Shown: positions 24,011 through 38,117, counted from the stretch's first letter. The stretch: 64,000 nucleotides of DNA from Plasmodium malariae (GCF_900090045.1 NC_041776.1:1-64000), one strand, 5' to 3'. Notes: generated from the letters alone by a model not told the origin. Numbers and translations are program-made.

Positions 24011-25770
24011 TACTTTCTTATTATTTGCGTACTTACTATTTCCTTAACCTCTTTGTAATTCTTGCCTATGCATTATGCCATGGCCTCAAATATTTTGATG
24101 AGTATCCATTTTTTTACAATTATTTACAAATGCACGTTCAGAATAGCTTTAATGGATTTTAATAAATTATCCTTCAATATAATAGTTTAGTTAATATCGT
24201 TTTATTATATGTATGACTTTATGCCAATTTCTTAACAGAGCGTAATATAGGACTATATATGCATAAGACAGTATGATCAATCAAATACAGGTAAATCTTC
24301 GTAGTATATACTATATACCTATTTTGTTTAAGATAAACAAAAATATGTCAAAGTTTATAATTTTAATAAATAATTTTTTATAACTGATAAATATATATTT
24401 AAAATTAAATTTTATTTTTAAGTTTATATTATGTTCCAAAATAAAAAAAAAAAAAAAATCATTAAAAAAAAATTTAGAACCTTATAACATAAAGAAATAT
24501 TAAAGTTAAACTACTCCAGCCAAATTAAACATAATAAAATCGTAATAAAATGTACTAAAATGTACTAAAAAAATATATGTACATATACATAAACAAGAAA
24601 ATTTTCAACAGTGAATTATGCATATTTTAACTACAATATTAGTTATTGAATGAACATGTATAGGTCTATAACAAAAAACATATATAACATAAGTATATAT
24701 TACAGTACAAACACAAAACTAACAGGTACGCATCAAACTTTAGTAGGAACACATAATGCTGCATTTCATTAATAAACACAAATATAGTTGATCTTAAAAA
24801 TGTTTTAAACGAACATACGTAAAGAAAAGTGTATGAAACAAATTAGACCGTCTTGACTATATAAATACAAAAAATAAATTCATAAAAAGTAGGTATGCAT
24901 ATATATATATATAGCTACTTATAGTGACGAGGTTATTAAAAAATGATAAATAAATTATTTTTAGTATATGAAAATTCTTACACATTTAATAATATGTTGT
25001 TTTTAAACAAATATAATTATATTCATCCGAATTGAAATAAGTTAAAAAAAAAAAAAAAATGAAAATGAAAATGAAAACGAAAATGAAAACAAAAACAAAA
25101 AAATATAAACGAATTTTCGAATTTTCTCAAAAATATTTAATTCATTCGTATGAGTTGTTATTTAATAAATGACTCACATTAGGTTCATCTTTGTTAAATT
25201 GTCCTCCCATCTTAATATATATTTATAATTACCTACATATTGTCCATTATAATATTATAAATTTTAATGTTTTTCCCTATGTATAACAATTATTCGAAAA
25301 GCTAATAGTACTTCACAAGAATATAATTATATATATATATATATGTACATCAATATATATATTCATGCTGTTGTAGAAGTACCATATATAATGTTTCTTT
25401 TCTGTCCAATTTTTCATGCACAATTTTAAAATTTTTACATTTTAATCTTACACTAATTTTTTCCCCCCATTTAGGTAACCTATACTGGCTATACCATCCT
25501 ATATATATGCACCATTTCAATAATATCAATAATTTCGATCATATCTATAATTGTGTTATTTGTATTGCTTGGCATATAAGCATGTAGTGATAACCGAACA
25601 ATACCAATAATTATTAGGATTATATCTATTCCAACTGATTAAATATTTATGTAGCTGTTCAACCTAGCACCTTTAATATTTACTATAGAAAAAAGTACAA
25701 ATATTTTAAATAAATATACCCTTATATTTACATATTTGCACATTTACATATATTTACATATTTACATATT

Positions 25771-25806
<36 letters not shown>

Positions 25807-26628
25807 GATACTTCATCTTGTATATATGGTGCATCCACACGTTTGCTTCTTAATGGAAAGACTTTCACCTATACCATGGTGAAGTACTGGTATTTCTATA
25901 TTCGTATTTGTTTGTTTGTTTTTTCTAAAACAATATACATTACAAAATAAATTAATATATTACCGTGGCACTCATTTTGAAATACAATTAACGCCTTATT
26001 AATCCATCATTTTTTATTACCATATTACATAATGTACAAGTATTAGTAAAATAAAGTCTTCATCAAATATATCAACATATTTGGAGTTGGTAACCCTAAC
26101 TAATATTTGTACATAATGAATAACTTTACCGTATATTTTTACCACTGTAATATGTGCTATATATTTTTTGTCTACTTTTGCCAATAATTATTAGTATATA
26201 TGTAAATTATATATTATACCATATTACTTAAATGTCAAATATACTTAAATGGTATTACCTATTTTGTCGTGCATGCATCTTCATCATTCAGTAAGTACGA
26301 AGCAAATACATATTATATATATCATTATTTCTATATATCTATATTTCGCAGTATACCCTTTCACATCTTGCATTTTTCTATATACCAAAAATTAACCTTT
26401 ATACTGTTGTTTCTCTTTTATTCAACATAATGATATAGTTAACCGTAGTATCTTCATCCCCCCTAGATATTTCAGCACTTGCCTTATCTTTTAATGATCT
26501 ACATTATATCATGCCACTCCATTGCTTCATCATTTTTGGTTTATATGCACAAATGGAAATACATTGAACATTAAACTTACATAAATGTATATATTGTATG
26601 CATATACTTATGTATGCCTTTATATGTG

Positions 26629-27971
26629 TTAATAAAGACTCTGTGAAGAAGATGAAGAAGTATAATCCATATAATTTGGTATATGCCTAGCACTTTCCTC
26701 ACTTTGACTATCATCATTAATAAATTTATTTTCAGCATTTCTTTCTATGTTCCTCCAAATTCTTCTTGTTCTTCGAAATCGCGGATTTATATAAGAACTC
26801 AAAGGAGTAAACTGATATTAAGACATAAATGAAAAAAAAAAAAAAAAAAAAAAAGATATATATACGTACTCACGTATGTATGTTCTCATGTATACTGATA
26901 ACTGAAGACAAAACAAAACATGCTAATGGTTTATACAAATTGTTCCGAAATAATCATATTAGTACACTATTTTTACTAACCTTATATAAAAAGAAAAGAA
27001 TCATAAAAACTCCAAAAATGGAAAAAACTGTTATTACTCCTTTGCCTGTTTTTGATAATTCTGAACTACTTCTAAAAAAACTATAAAAATTATTTCTAAA
27101 TGGGTCTTCTGATGAGCAAGGAATTGGACTCAACATGGAATAAGTATTTTCAGCTATTATGTTGGGCTTGGATTTTAAAACAGGTAATACTTTTTCTTTA
27201 TACTGTGCCAAAAAATTATTTACCTCTCTACATACAGTACTTCCAGTAGATTTATCAAAAATAGCACTAGAGCACTTACCGTTTTGATATTTTCTTACTA
27301 TTTCAAGACAATGATTAATAAACCAACAACATATATTATTATTTTTATCACGTGCTTCACTAATCATTCTTTTAATATTTTCAATGTTTTCAACAAAATA
27401 ATACAAAATCATTGTGTCTATAACTTCTTCTTCATTCCCATGTAAATTCTTATATTTATTAAAACTTCTCACATAATAATCTTCTACTATTTTTCCATAA
27501 GTATCTATAAAACGGTCTATTGCTGTGGAAGAATAAATATTGCTCTTACTAGTTGGCGATATTACATCCTTAAAGTCATTCCAGATATTACTAAATTTAC
27601 CATGCGATAAATCTAAAATGTTCTCTAAGTCATCTAAAATAGTATGTAACTTAACGCATTTCTCTGTGTTTCCTTGTATATCCAACCCCTCACCGTTTTT
27701 ACATGTTGATGATTTATATTTTTCATTAACAATACCTCGGAATTTGTCAAAATTATATTCGGGCCATTTTTCCAAAAAATATAACTAAAAAGTGAGAAAA
27801 GGGAAATATAAAAATATAGAAATATATAAGGTATAACATTAACACTGATTTAGTAGAAAGAATCCTTTCATTGTATATAAGGAACAATGGATAATATATT
27901 TTAAAATAATTCTAGCACAAATTAATTTTGGGAAATTAACATACCTGACGTTTTATTTGTTTTACGGACAT
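26629..27971 (-). CDS. pir: PIR family protein, three exons (copy 2)
   Basis: Exons: 27971-27945 (M-S-V-K-Q-I-K-R-Q, GTATGT donor), 27784-26981, 26811-26629, giving 337 residues. Exon 2 starts L-Y-F-L-E-K-W-P-E-Y after a TTTTTAG acceptor. It carries N-terminal cysteines in S-S-T-C-K and E-K-C-V-K-L-H-T-I-L, the central motif I-C-C-W-F-I-N-H-C-L-E-I-V-R-K-Y, and P-C-S-S-E-D-P before the membrane segment (about residues 256-276, V-I-T-V-F-S-I-F-G-V-F-M-I-L-F-F-L-Y). The donor GTTAGT follows L-Y-K. Exon 3 encodes F-T-P-L-S-S-Y-I-N-P, a basic R-F-R-R-T-R-R-I-W-R-N stretch and a Ser-rich end. Introns are 160 and 169 bp. It is paralogous to the next gene, with nearly identical flanks, exon 1 and exon 3, but with differing blocks in the ectodomain. 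Surface and variant-antigen role is inferred from the family. Confidence 0.94.
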
Positions 27972-30900
27972 TTTATATTTCCATAGATGCAAATAAAACA
28001 AAAAAAGTATTTTGTGTTCTCATAAAAATGTATGTATCAGAAAAGGAACATACAAATCTGCATAAACTTCTCTCCTTTTTCTTTTTTTTTTTTTTATGAG
28101 CACAAATTAAAAAAAAAAAATATGTATTGTAAGCAAGAACGTTTTACAATTACATTTAAAGAGCATTGTAGTATGCACTATTTTTTATTATATCATTTAA
28201 AATAGACAATTACAAATTTATAGAAAAAAAATAGAGTAAAATTAAAGTAAAAATATAATATGGTAAATACAATGAAGTATAAAACAAAATTATGTAAAAT
28301 AAATTAAAATAAAGTAAATCAATAGTTAGAATATTAACATTGCAAATATAGTATAATATTAATAGTAAAAATATGATTCCATCAAATTTTCCTATTATAA
28401 CAAAAATATACTATTATTTTATTGACATTTTTCCAAAAACTGGAGTACAATATTTTTATATATAAATATACATACAATTTTTTACACTCAATTATTCATT
28501 GAAGTTATACTTATTTAATTACCCTATTTATCCATATAAAAAAATATTCTTATTCGTTGAAATAAACTAGTTTAAAAATCTTGCAATTTTATTTTTTCAT
28601 TATCAATTTTATTTTCAATAAATATGTATTATATTAACTTAAAAAAAATTATATATTTACTTTTTGATTAATTTTTACCCTTAAATATATCTATGTATAA
28701 TATATTAGTAAATATCAATATTTGCTAATATCGTATTATAAATTTTAAATAAATGAAAAATGATATTTTTAATGAAAAACAATTATTTATTTATTTTTTT
28801 TTTTTTTTTTGTATCTTTTTTTTTTTTAATTTGCATATATAAATAATTATACATTTTAAAATGTTAATATTTATTACCGTAATGGTATTGTTCATTGTGT
28901 AAATATTCTTTAACCTTGAATTATTAATATTCTCAATTATTGCATGTAAAAGTATTTTCAAGTTAAATAAAATCTTATATATATAAAATAACAAGCCTTT
29001 AAACATTAATTTAAAATTTTTTTTTTTTTTTTATATACATTTATATGTAGACCATGCGGGTATAACTTTTTTTTTTTTTTTTTTTTTTCTCCATTTACAT
29101 ATTATATGTCATATTACTGTTTACTCATATTCCCCATTACATGTTTAAGATAATAATACTATAAGCAATATTATAATTAAGTTGTTAACATATATTATAT
29201 ATTATGTATTATATATTATGTATATATGTACATATTGCTTAAATTCCTAGTGTTCCACTGCTATATATATTTTTTATGCAATCACACGTAGCTTATATAA
29301 TATGAAGCATGACGTTGTTGTATAATTTTAAATGATTGCTCTCTGCATATTTACAATTTGGTTATATAAAATGCTCATTTTGTCATTCTATATTGATGAA
29401 ATATTTTAGTTATAATAAAATTTTTTTTTTTTTTATATATTTCTCATTTATTTTAGAAATCGTTGTAATTTTTGGCAAAAACACAAAAAAATAATTAAAA
29501 ATTAAAAAATATACTTTGTTTTCATAATTATTGTGCAGCTAATTATATATATGCCCACATTTTATTATGCACAAAATAAATACTCAAACATCTAAAATTA
29601 AAATTAATATTAGCATGGAACGAAAGATTAAAATTAGCTATTACACTAAAATTAATCAAAGGAAATTATATACAAATAAGAGAAAATTTTCCAAAGTTAT
29701 ATATATGTTAACCGCAATTTCAGTTATTCCATGAGCAGTATGTATGCATGTATGTATGTATGTATGTATACATATATATATTTAATTAATGGGAGATTAT
29801 CGCGCAATTTGCATTAAAACATTTTTAACAAATTGTAAGTTCCATCTTAAATTTAACAGTACTTGTAATTTTAAAACAAAAAAATATTTTTATTTGAATT
29901 CCGGACGCCACCAAATACTGGTGAGCGTAATTAAGCATATATATGATTTGGCTCCAAAATATGAAATTTATTTGTTTAGTTTTGTTTCCCGATTATACAC
30001 ATTAATTTATATTAATAATTTTCCTATATATATATATACCACTGAACAAATGGCTAGCCATTCGAAAATATGCTTAAAAGTTTTCCTTGATTCCCCTTAC
30101 ACTTTATCATCTCTATATTATCACTTCCGTAAATAAGCTTATAACATTATATAAACCAAATTGGGGCATTATCTTGTACATATATTTCCATCCATATTTT
30201 AAGAAATTACTCATTTATTCTTCTAAAAGGATATGATTTCACACGTACCAGTGCTAAGCATTTGTATTTATATTTGTTTGTAATTCTTTTTAAAACAGCA
30301 TACATTATAATATTACCTTAGCATTTATTTTGAATTACAATTAATGCCTTACTAATTCATCATTTTTAATTACTATATTACATAATTTATAACTATTAGT
30401 AAAACAAAATTAGAATCTTCATAAAAAGTATAACCTTATTTGGAGATGGTATCCTGACTTACACCTGTAAATAATGGATACCTTTTTACCATATTTCTTT
30501 TTAACCATTGGAATATATACATTATATATTTTTACTATTCTGATCATTAACTATTGGTATAAGCGTGCATTAACTTCTAAATTATACCATATTATATAAA
30601 TAAGTGTTAATTATACTTAGCTAGTCTTACCAATTCATCGTGCAAGCAACATAAACAACCAATCAATATGAAACAAATAAATGTTATATATATCTTTCAA
30701 AATATTTTATATTTTTATATTTCTCAGTATATCTGCTCATATATTACAGTTTGTTTATTACCTTATTTTAACCTTTATGCTGGTTCCTTTCTTTTAGTAA
30801 GAATAATAGTATAGCAAAACCTCAGTAACTTCATCCCCCCTAGATATTTCAGCACTTGCCTTATCTTTTAATGATCTACATTATATCATGCCATCCCATT

Positions 30901-31011
30901 GCTTCATCATTTTTGGTTTATATGCACAAATGGAAATACATTGAACATTAAACTTACATAAATGTATATATTTTATGCATGTATGCATGTATATATATAT
31001 ACATATATGTG
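27972..31011. other. Intergenic region between the duplicated pir genes
   Basis: 27972-29300 is the upstream region of copy 2 and matches 32360-33600 upstream of copy 3. About 29490-30800 is the beginning of the second duplicated unit and matches roughly 24440-26440, more weakly. A plus-strand frame at 29789-30136 has 115 codons but no recognisable motif and no counterpart in the sister unit, so it is not called. 30827-31011 is the 3' flank of copy 3. Confidence 0.6.
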
Positions 31012-32359
31012 TTAATAAAGACTCTGTGAAGAAGATGAAGAAGTATAATCCATATAATTTGGTATATGCCTAGCACTTTCCTCACTTTGACTATCATCAT
31101 TAATAAATTTATTTTCAGCATTTCTTTCTATGTTCCTCCAAATTCTTCTTGTTCTTCGATATTGCGGATTTATATAAGAACTCAAAGGAGTAAACTGATA
31201 TTAAGACAAAAAATGAAAAAAAAAAAAAAAAAAAAAGATATATATACGTACTCACGTATGTATGTTCTCATGTATACTGATAACTGAAGACAAAACAAAA
31301 CATGCTAATGGTTTATACAAATTGTTCCGAAATAATCATATTAGTAAACTATTTTTACTAACCTTATATAAAAAGAAAAGAATCAAAAAAACTCCAAAAA
31401 TGGAAAAAACTGTTATTACTCCTTTTCCTGTTTTTGTTAATTCTGAACTACTTCTAAAAAAACTATGAAAATTATTTCTAAATGGGTCTTCTGATGAGCA
31501 CAATATTGCATCAGTAATTGAATGCTTCGGTTCAAGTTTATCTAAGTTTTGCAAATATTTTATATGGGGGTATAGTTTCTCTCCATATTGTGCCAAAAAA
31601 TTTTTTACTTCTATACATATGGTGCTACCACTAGATTTATCATTTATATTATAATTCGAGCATTTACCATTTTGATATTTTCTTACTATTTCAAGACAAT
31701 GATTAATAAACCAACAACATATATTATTATTTTTATCATGTGCGTTACTAATCATTCTATTAATATTTCCAAGGTTTTCCACAAAATAATACAACATCAA
31801 TGTGTCTATAACTTCTTCTTCCGTCCCATATAAATTCTTATATTTATTAAAATTTTTCACATAATTTTCTTCAACAATTTTTCCAAAAGTATCTATGAAA
31901 TTGTCCATTGCAGTGGAAGAATAAACATTGTTCTCCTTTGTATACGAAATAACACTTCTAAAACTTTTCCAGATATTACTAAATTTACCATGTGATAAAT
32001 CTAAATTGTTCTCTAGGTTATCTAAAATAGTATGTAACTTAACGCAATTCTCTTTACTTTTGTGCTGCCCAAATCCATAAATATTAATACATTCTGTTGT
32101 TCTATAATCATCATTAACAATCCCTCGAAATCTGTCAAAATTATATTCGGGCCAATTTTCCAAAAAATATAACTAAAAAGTGAGAAGGAGGAAATATAAA
32201 AATATAGAAATATATAAGGTATAACATTAACACTCATTTAGTAGAAAGAATCCTTTCATTGTATATAAGGAACAATGGATAATATATTTTAAAATAATTG
32301 TAGCACAAATTAATTTTGGGAAATTAACATACCTGACGTTTTATTTGTTTTACGGACAT
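31012..32359 (-). CDS. pir: PIR family protein, three exons (copy 3)
   Basis: Exons: 32359-32333 (same nine residues as copy 2), 32172-31363, 31194-31012, giving 339 residues. Exon 2 starts L-Y-F-L-E-N-W-P-E-Y-N-F-D-R-F-R-G-I. It shares with copy 2 the blocks L-D-L-S-H-G-K-F-S-N-I-W, E-E-E-V-I-D-T, I-C-C-W-F-I-N-H-C-L-E-I and C-S-S-E-D-P-F-R-N-N-F. It differs around the first cysteines and in the stretch before the membrane helix (about residues 259-278). Donor is GTTAGT after L-Y-K. Exon 3 differs from copy 2 at two adjacent structural positions (P-Q-Y instead of P-R-F) and is otherwise the same, ending S-Q-S-L-Y. Introns are 160 and 168 bp. This is the tandem duplicate of copy 2, offset by about 4.38 kb. 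Confidence 0.94.
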
Positions 32360-33894
32360 TTTATATTTCCATAGATGCAAATAAAACAAAAAAAGTATTT
32401 TGTGTTCTCATAAAAATGTATGTATCAAAAAAAATAACAACATACAAATCTGCATAAACTTCTCTCTTTTTTTTTTTTTTTTTTTTTGAGCACAAATTAA
32501 AAAAAAAAAAAAAAAATATGTTTTGTAAACAAGAACGTTTTACAATTACATTTAAAGAGCATTGTAGTATGCACTATTTTTTATTATATCATTTAAAATG
32601 GGCAATTACAAATTTATAAAAAAAAAAAAATAGAGTAAAATTAAAGTAAAAAATAAATATAATAAATATAATAGCTTATAAAATGAAAATATGTAAAACA
32701 AATTAAAATAAAGTAAAACAATTAGCAAAAAAACATTGGAAACATCATACACAATTAATAGTAAAAATATTATTCCATCAAAATTTCCCTTTTATATCAA
32801 ACATATATCATTATTTCATTAACAATTTTCCAAAAACTGGTTTACAAAATTTTTTTAAGTACAAATATATATAAAAGTTTACACTTAGTATTCATTGAGG
32901 CAATCCATAATTAATTACCCTTTTTATCTATGTAAAATATTCTTATGTGATAAAATAAACTAATTACTTTAAAAATCTTAAAATTTAATTTTTTTTATCA
33001 TCAATTTTATTTTTATTATGTATTATATTAACTTATTTAAAAAATTTACATAATTAATTTTTAGTCAATTTTGGCTTTACAACTCTATATATATATTAGG
33101 TTAGTAATATTCAAGATGTTCTAATGTAGCATTCTAAAATTTAAGTAAATGAAAATTGATATTTTTAAAGAATAACAATTATTTTTTTATCTTTTTTTTA
33201 ATTTTGCACATATAAATAATTATACATTAAAATATGTCAATATTTATTACCTTAATGTTCATTGTGTAATAATAATACTTTCTTCACAATCAAATATCAA
33301 CTATTTCATGTAAACGTTTTTTCAAATTACGTAAAATACTATATAAAAAAAATAACAAGATGTTAAATATTAATTCTAAAAATTTTATATATGCATTTAT
33401 ATGTATACTTACGGGTATAATTTTTTTTTTTCGTTTTATATGTTGTTATATATTATTTTACTATTTTGCGCATATCTACCATTACATGTTTAAGGCAGTG
33501 ATACATAGTAGTATTGTAATGAATTAATTTAACATATATATATATATATGTATATATATATACATGTATATATGTACAGAAAAAAAAGTACATTAGGAAA
33601 TTATGGTAAATATAGTGTATAATTTGAACACATTTTTTACCTAATTTGTTGTTTATACATAACGGAACGATAACCATATCTTTTTCTTTTCATGCATAAG
33701 ACATAAATATTTTTATCCATATTGGCATGATAACTATTATTATTTCTTATTATCGTAATTTATTTCCCATTTCATGAGAATGTTACAAGGTGAAAGACAT
33801 CTTTTTAATGCTCGCTCCAAGGAAATGTATGTATCTTGCTTAATTATGCAAAAACTTATAAATGTATATACTAAAAGTATGTACATAAATATAT

Positions 33895-33942
<48 letters not shown>

Positions 33943-34127
33943 GTTTGTGATAAAATAAATTACATTTGGATATTATTGCAAATAGTATTCATATTTTTAC
34001 TCTGATCTTTTACTTCACCTTTGTTGGTTTTATTTATAAAAGAAAGCTAAATAATTTTTTTTTAATATTTTCTCCTCAGCTCATTTTATAAAAAATTTGT
34101 ATGGTTCGTGTTTTTTTTTTTTTTTTT

Positions 34128-34149
<22 letters not shown>

Positions 34150-34158
<9 letters not shown>

Positions 34159-34623
34159 CTAATTTTCGAAATAATAATTTTCACCATAACTGATTAAATA
34201 ACATGCTTAGTCATTTTTAATAATACTCATTGTTTTAATATTTCTGTCTACAATAACTATTCTTAAATTTGTAAAAAAAAAATTTATTATGATTTATTTT
34301 GAATAAATTTTTATAAACAAAAATTGTATTTATACAAACGACCAATAATTATTGCTTCGAATTTGAGCCTTAGACTTTTTCTGTTTCTCCCCTCTTTTTA
34401 TTATGTACAAATTTTAGGTTTGTATTTGTACGTCAATATATAAATAGGAGTTATAATAAGACTTGTAATTTTATTTAACAGTTGTATGAATAATTGTATT
34501 GCATATTTAGTTAGTGCAGCTGTCTTTTCCTATTCTCATCATAAATACTGTATTGAACAAAATTTACGTATTATAAATTTGCAAATATATTTTTAAATAT
34601 TGTAATATCAGATGATCATAATG

Positions 34624-34625
<2 letters not shown>
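34150..34625 (-). other. Duplicated segment, possible 5' end of a lost gene (right copy)
   Basis: Similar in the same orientation to 23105-23600. On the minus strand the homologous ATG opens M-S-I-I-K-N-D but reaches a TAA at the eighth codon, then resumes A-C-Y-L-I-S-Y-G-E-N in the same frame before another stop. The region upstream of the ATG is better conserved than the coding part, for example around 34360-34390 with GAGCCTTAGACTTTTTCTGT. Confidence 0.4.
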
Positions 34626-34692
<67 letters not shown>

Positions 34693-34803
34693 TTATATTT
34701 ATATTTATATATATATATATATTTATATTTATAGTTATATATATATTTATATTTATATATATATTTATATATATATTTATATTTATATATATATTTATAT
34801 TTA
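34625..34803. repeat. (TA)n / (TTTATA)n array
   Basis: A run of about 28 TA units followed by TATATT-T-interspersed copies. The frame of alternating Tyr/Ile is an artefact. Confidence 0.95.
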
Positions 34804-35218
34804 TGTTAACATAATTAATGGTATGTATCTAAAAATATATTTTTATTGTTAAATTAATTAAACTGTGCCATTATAATTTCATCTTTAATCTGTTAGTAAT
34901 ATGTGTCCATTCAATATGTTATGACCATATATAAGTTTTGCCAGTTTTAACACAATATTTCAAGTTTTTATTATTGCTTGTTCATAAATTTTTTATTGAA
35001 TTTAAAAAATGTTCTTTTATTGGTATCATAACTTTTATATATTATACAACATTATTATATGTGTATGTCGTTATACTACACTTTAGACAACGCATAAAAT
35101 ATGGCTTTACCATTTATATATTATATGATATAATGTTATTATTAAAATAAACTATCAAAAATTATTTAGTGAATAACACGTTTACTGTTTCTTATGACAT
35201 GTTAATATGTACAAAAAT

Positions 35219-35250
<32 letters not shown>

Positions 35251-36720
35251 TGTATTATTTAACAATTTTAAAAAATTATCTTAATCGATATCTTAAAATT
35301 AAGGGTAATCAAATGTCTATATAAATTAATTTTTAACATAATTCAATTGTTTTTTAAATAAAATTTTCACCTTTTTTTCCCTTTTTACAAAATTAATATT
35401 CTCTTTCACATATAGATTTTCACGGTTACTATTATCATAAACATAGCAAATATAATCAATATCAAATAATGTAGCTAGCTCCCAACATTTTTCATATAAA
35501 ATTTATGGCAAATGACTATTTTTTTTTGATTATTTTGTGCCTTCTGAAATTTCATTAATATATTTAATACCCTTATGTGCACAATGAAATATAAATATAT
35601 ACATATATATATAATATACAAATTTCTATTTACTATTGTTGGGTAATAATTTGTTATTTACGCACTAATCGCAAGACCCTCTTCATCGGTAAGTATGCTC
35701 TAACAGTGGACCTCCCACAACCATATTTCATATTTCCCCTTCGTGAAAGGCCCTGTATATATCTTCTTCATTTAAATAAAATACCCCAAAAAACAATTTA
35801 TACAAACATGTATTATATATGTATATAAAAATTATATAAAAACTTGATATTTTGATACGTTATCATGCCAATAACGTTGCATATGTGCCATATTATTTAT
35901 TTTCACACGCAAATATGATAACCACATTTATTATGTACTAGCACAACTACTAAATAAGATCAAACATATACAATATAATACTATGTGTAATAATCATTTT
36001 AGATACAATCCATCTTATTCTAATTATTTTTACTTATATTTATATTTTCACTAAGAATTTTTTAATTTATGTTTATAAAATTAATACAACTTACCTATAT
36101 TTATACTATATAATATTTATCGTACTATATAATATATTACAATCCTATTTTATCCGCTCATAACTATATTTTTTTTTTTTTTTTTTTTTTTATACGTTTT
36201 ATTTTTTTTATTTTTCCACTACTCCAGCTATATATATAATGATCATTATATATACTCATCTGCTGAATTATCCTTTACATTAATATTACTATTTACATGT
36301 GCAAAATGTTTTCACATTCCATAAACCAATAATTTTGCACAGAGTTACTACATTACACTTAAAAAATGGAACAAATTGTGTTGATCTGATAGAGAAATTG
36401 CCAATTTTAATTTTTTCCATAAATTTTCTATAAATCTTAATTTCCCCTATATAATTAATCCCTCATGAAGGTTTACCATTTTCTTTTATTCCCCATGCTA
36501 AAAATATAAACATAATTACGTTTCAACAAAAAATGATATTTATATTTTTTTTTCCTTATATTACAATACCTCTTTTGATTTTTATTTCGTAATACACTGC
36601 TTCATAAAATGCAATATCATCGCACAGTTGTTTATTATTCTCTATATTTCATTACACAAATTTCACCTTCCATTTGTTTTTCATAATTTTGCATTAACTA
36701 TTCAGGTAAAATTTTTATTA

Positions 36721-38117
36721 TTAATTAAACATAAATCGATATTTTTCTGACGTAACCCTTTCTCCACTAGTTTCCCTTCGGTTCGGTTGGTCCATATTTG
36801 TCGAATGGTCAAAATTTACTTGCTCATCAAAGCTTTCAACATTTCTCCACATTTTTCTTATTCTTCTACCTCGTGGGTACATTAAATTTCCCAGAGGAGT
36901 TAGCTAATTTTAATAAAAAAATAAATACGTAAATAAATAAAAAAGTAAATAAGTAAATATATGTATATATATGTATATATATGTATATATATATGTACTG
37001 TACACGTATCCACTTTTCATTGTATCCCTTTTATCGTAAATTTTTTTATGAAAATGGGCCATGGGCACCACTTCCCAATACGTTACTCCCATTTTAACAA
37101 AAATTTTTAAATTACCTTATATAACATGTAAAAGATCAAGAATATTCCAAACACTGATAATATAGCTACACCTGCCTTTCCACCTGTGGATAACTTTTGA
37201 TTTTCCCCAAAAAAAGAAATCTCAGAGGGATCTTTTAAGCATTTAATTGGAGCAGTATCATTAGTAGTCTCTTTAGAAATATTATGCATGCCTCTTAATG
37301 TATAATATAAATGCAGTTTATATTTACTATAAAAATGGTTTACTTCAGCACATATAGTACTAGGATTACTATATGTTATATTATTATTTCCTGAACACTT
37401 AAAATTATTATACTTATTATATATTTCAAGGCATTCGTTGATAAATTTACAAGTCGAATAATAGTCTTTATTGTCTGGGGAACCCATTATATGATTAATT
37501 TTTCCAGAATTTTCAGAGAAATAGTATAATTTCAAAATATCCATTACTTCAGTATTATTTCCATATAGTCCCTGGTACGTTTTAAAATCATCTACATACG
37601 TTCCTTCAAGTAATACTCCAAGTTCTTTAATAAATTTACTCATTTCACTGGAACCTAAATCAATGCTCTTTTTGTTTTCAATAAACCATTTCTTACCATT
37701 CTCAAAAATTTTATTATTAGCACCTAATCCCCTCCTGATAAATAAACTCTCTAAAATACTAAATAATTTAATGCAATATAGTCTATTATGAAGAGATCCA
37801 TTATTATCATACATACACATATCTTCATATTTACTTTTATAAATTCCTCTTAAATCTTCAAAAGAATAGTCAGGCCAATACACCAAAAACGGATACTGCA
37901 ATAATAAAAAATATAAATATATGAACAGTAGCCATTAGGAATGTTTACCATTAAGAATGAACATATTTTGTTCATAAAGAAAAAGATTATTAAAAAAATG
38001 AGCTATAAATAATAATAATGTTCTTAATAAAAAATACAAACAAACCTTTTTCTTCAGTTCACTAAAAACGGGAGTACCGTGCACTACAGGTTCACTCTCT
38101 ATACTATCACTACTCAT
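36721..38117 (-). CDS. pir: PIR family protein, three exons (copy 4)
   Basis: Exons: 38117-38046 (24 codons, M-S-S-D-S-I-E-S-E-P-V-V-H-G), 37895-37116, 36903-36721, giving 344 residues. Exon 1 ends at a GTTTGT donor; exon 2 follows a TTGCAG acceptor with Y-P-F-L-V-Y-W-P-D-Y-S-F-E-D-L-R-G-I. Ectodomain landmarks are L-Y-C-I-K-L-F-S-I-L, C-K-F-I-N-E-C-L-E-I-Y, T-I-C-A-E-V and P-I-K-C-L-K-D-P. The membrane helix (about residues 265-283) reads V-A-I-L-S-V-F-G-I-F-L-I-F-Y-M-L-Y and ends L-Y-K before GTAATT. Exon 3 (60 residues) begins L-T-P-L-G-N rather than F-T-P-L-G, followed by R-G-R-R-I-R-K-M-W-R-N-V-E. Introns are 150 and 212 bp. The gene appears intact. The exon 1 is longer than in copies 1-3. 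Confidence 0.93.

Larger units (their letters stand above)
20332..26628. other. Intergenic region between pir copies 1 and 2
   Basis: No intact gene. From the left there is upstream DNA of pir copy 1 with (TA)n at 21386-21440, poly(A) at 21189-21212, TTTGATTTAA-type repeats at about 22812-23098, a conserved 23.1-23.6 kb segment also present at 34.15-34.62 kb, then a two-level repeat at 23671-24010. From about 24.4 kb the sequence resembles the DNA 5 kb further right, marking the start of the duplicated unit. 26450-26628 is nearly identical to 30830-31011 and forms the 3' flank of pir copy 2. Confidence 0.6.
32360..36720. other. Intergenic region between pir copies 3 and 4
   Basis: 32360-33650 is duplicated upstream DNA (see 27972-29300). 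It is followed by (TA)n at about 33897-33940, the right copy of the conserved 34.15-34.62 kb segment, a (TA/TTTA)n array at 34625-34803, a 30-base A-run near 35222-35250, then about 1.4 kb of ordinary AT-rich DNA. No gene is supported. Confidence 0.6.

Noticed and set aside
29789..30136. 115-codon plus-strand open frame
   Set aside because: No motif, AT-driven composition and no counterpart in the sister half of the duplication; kept as intergenic.
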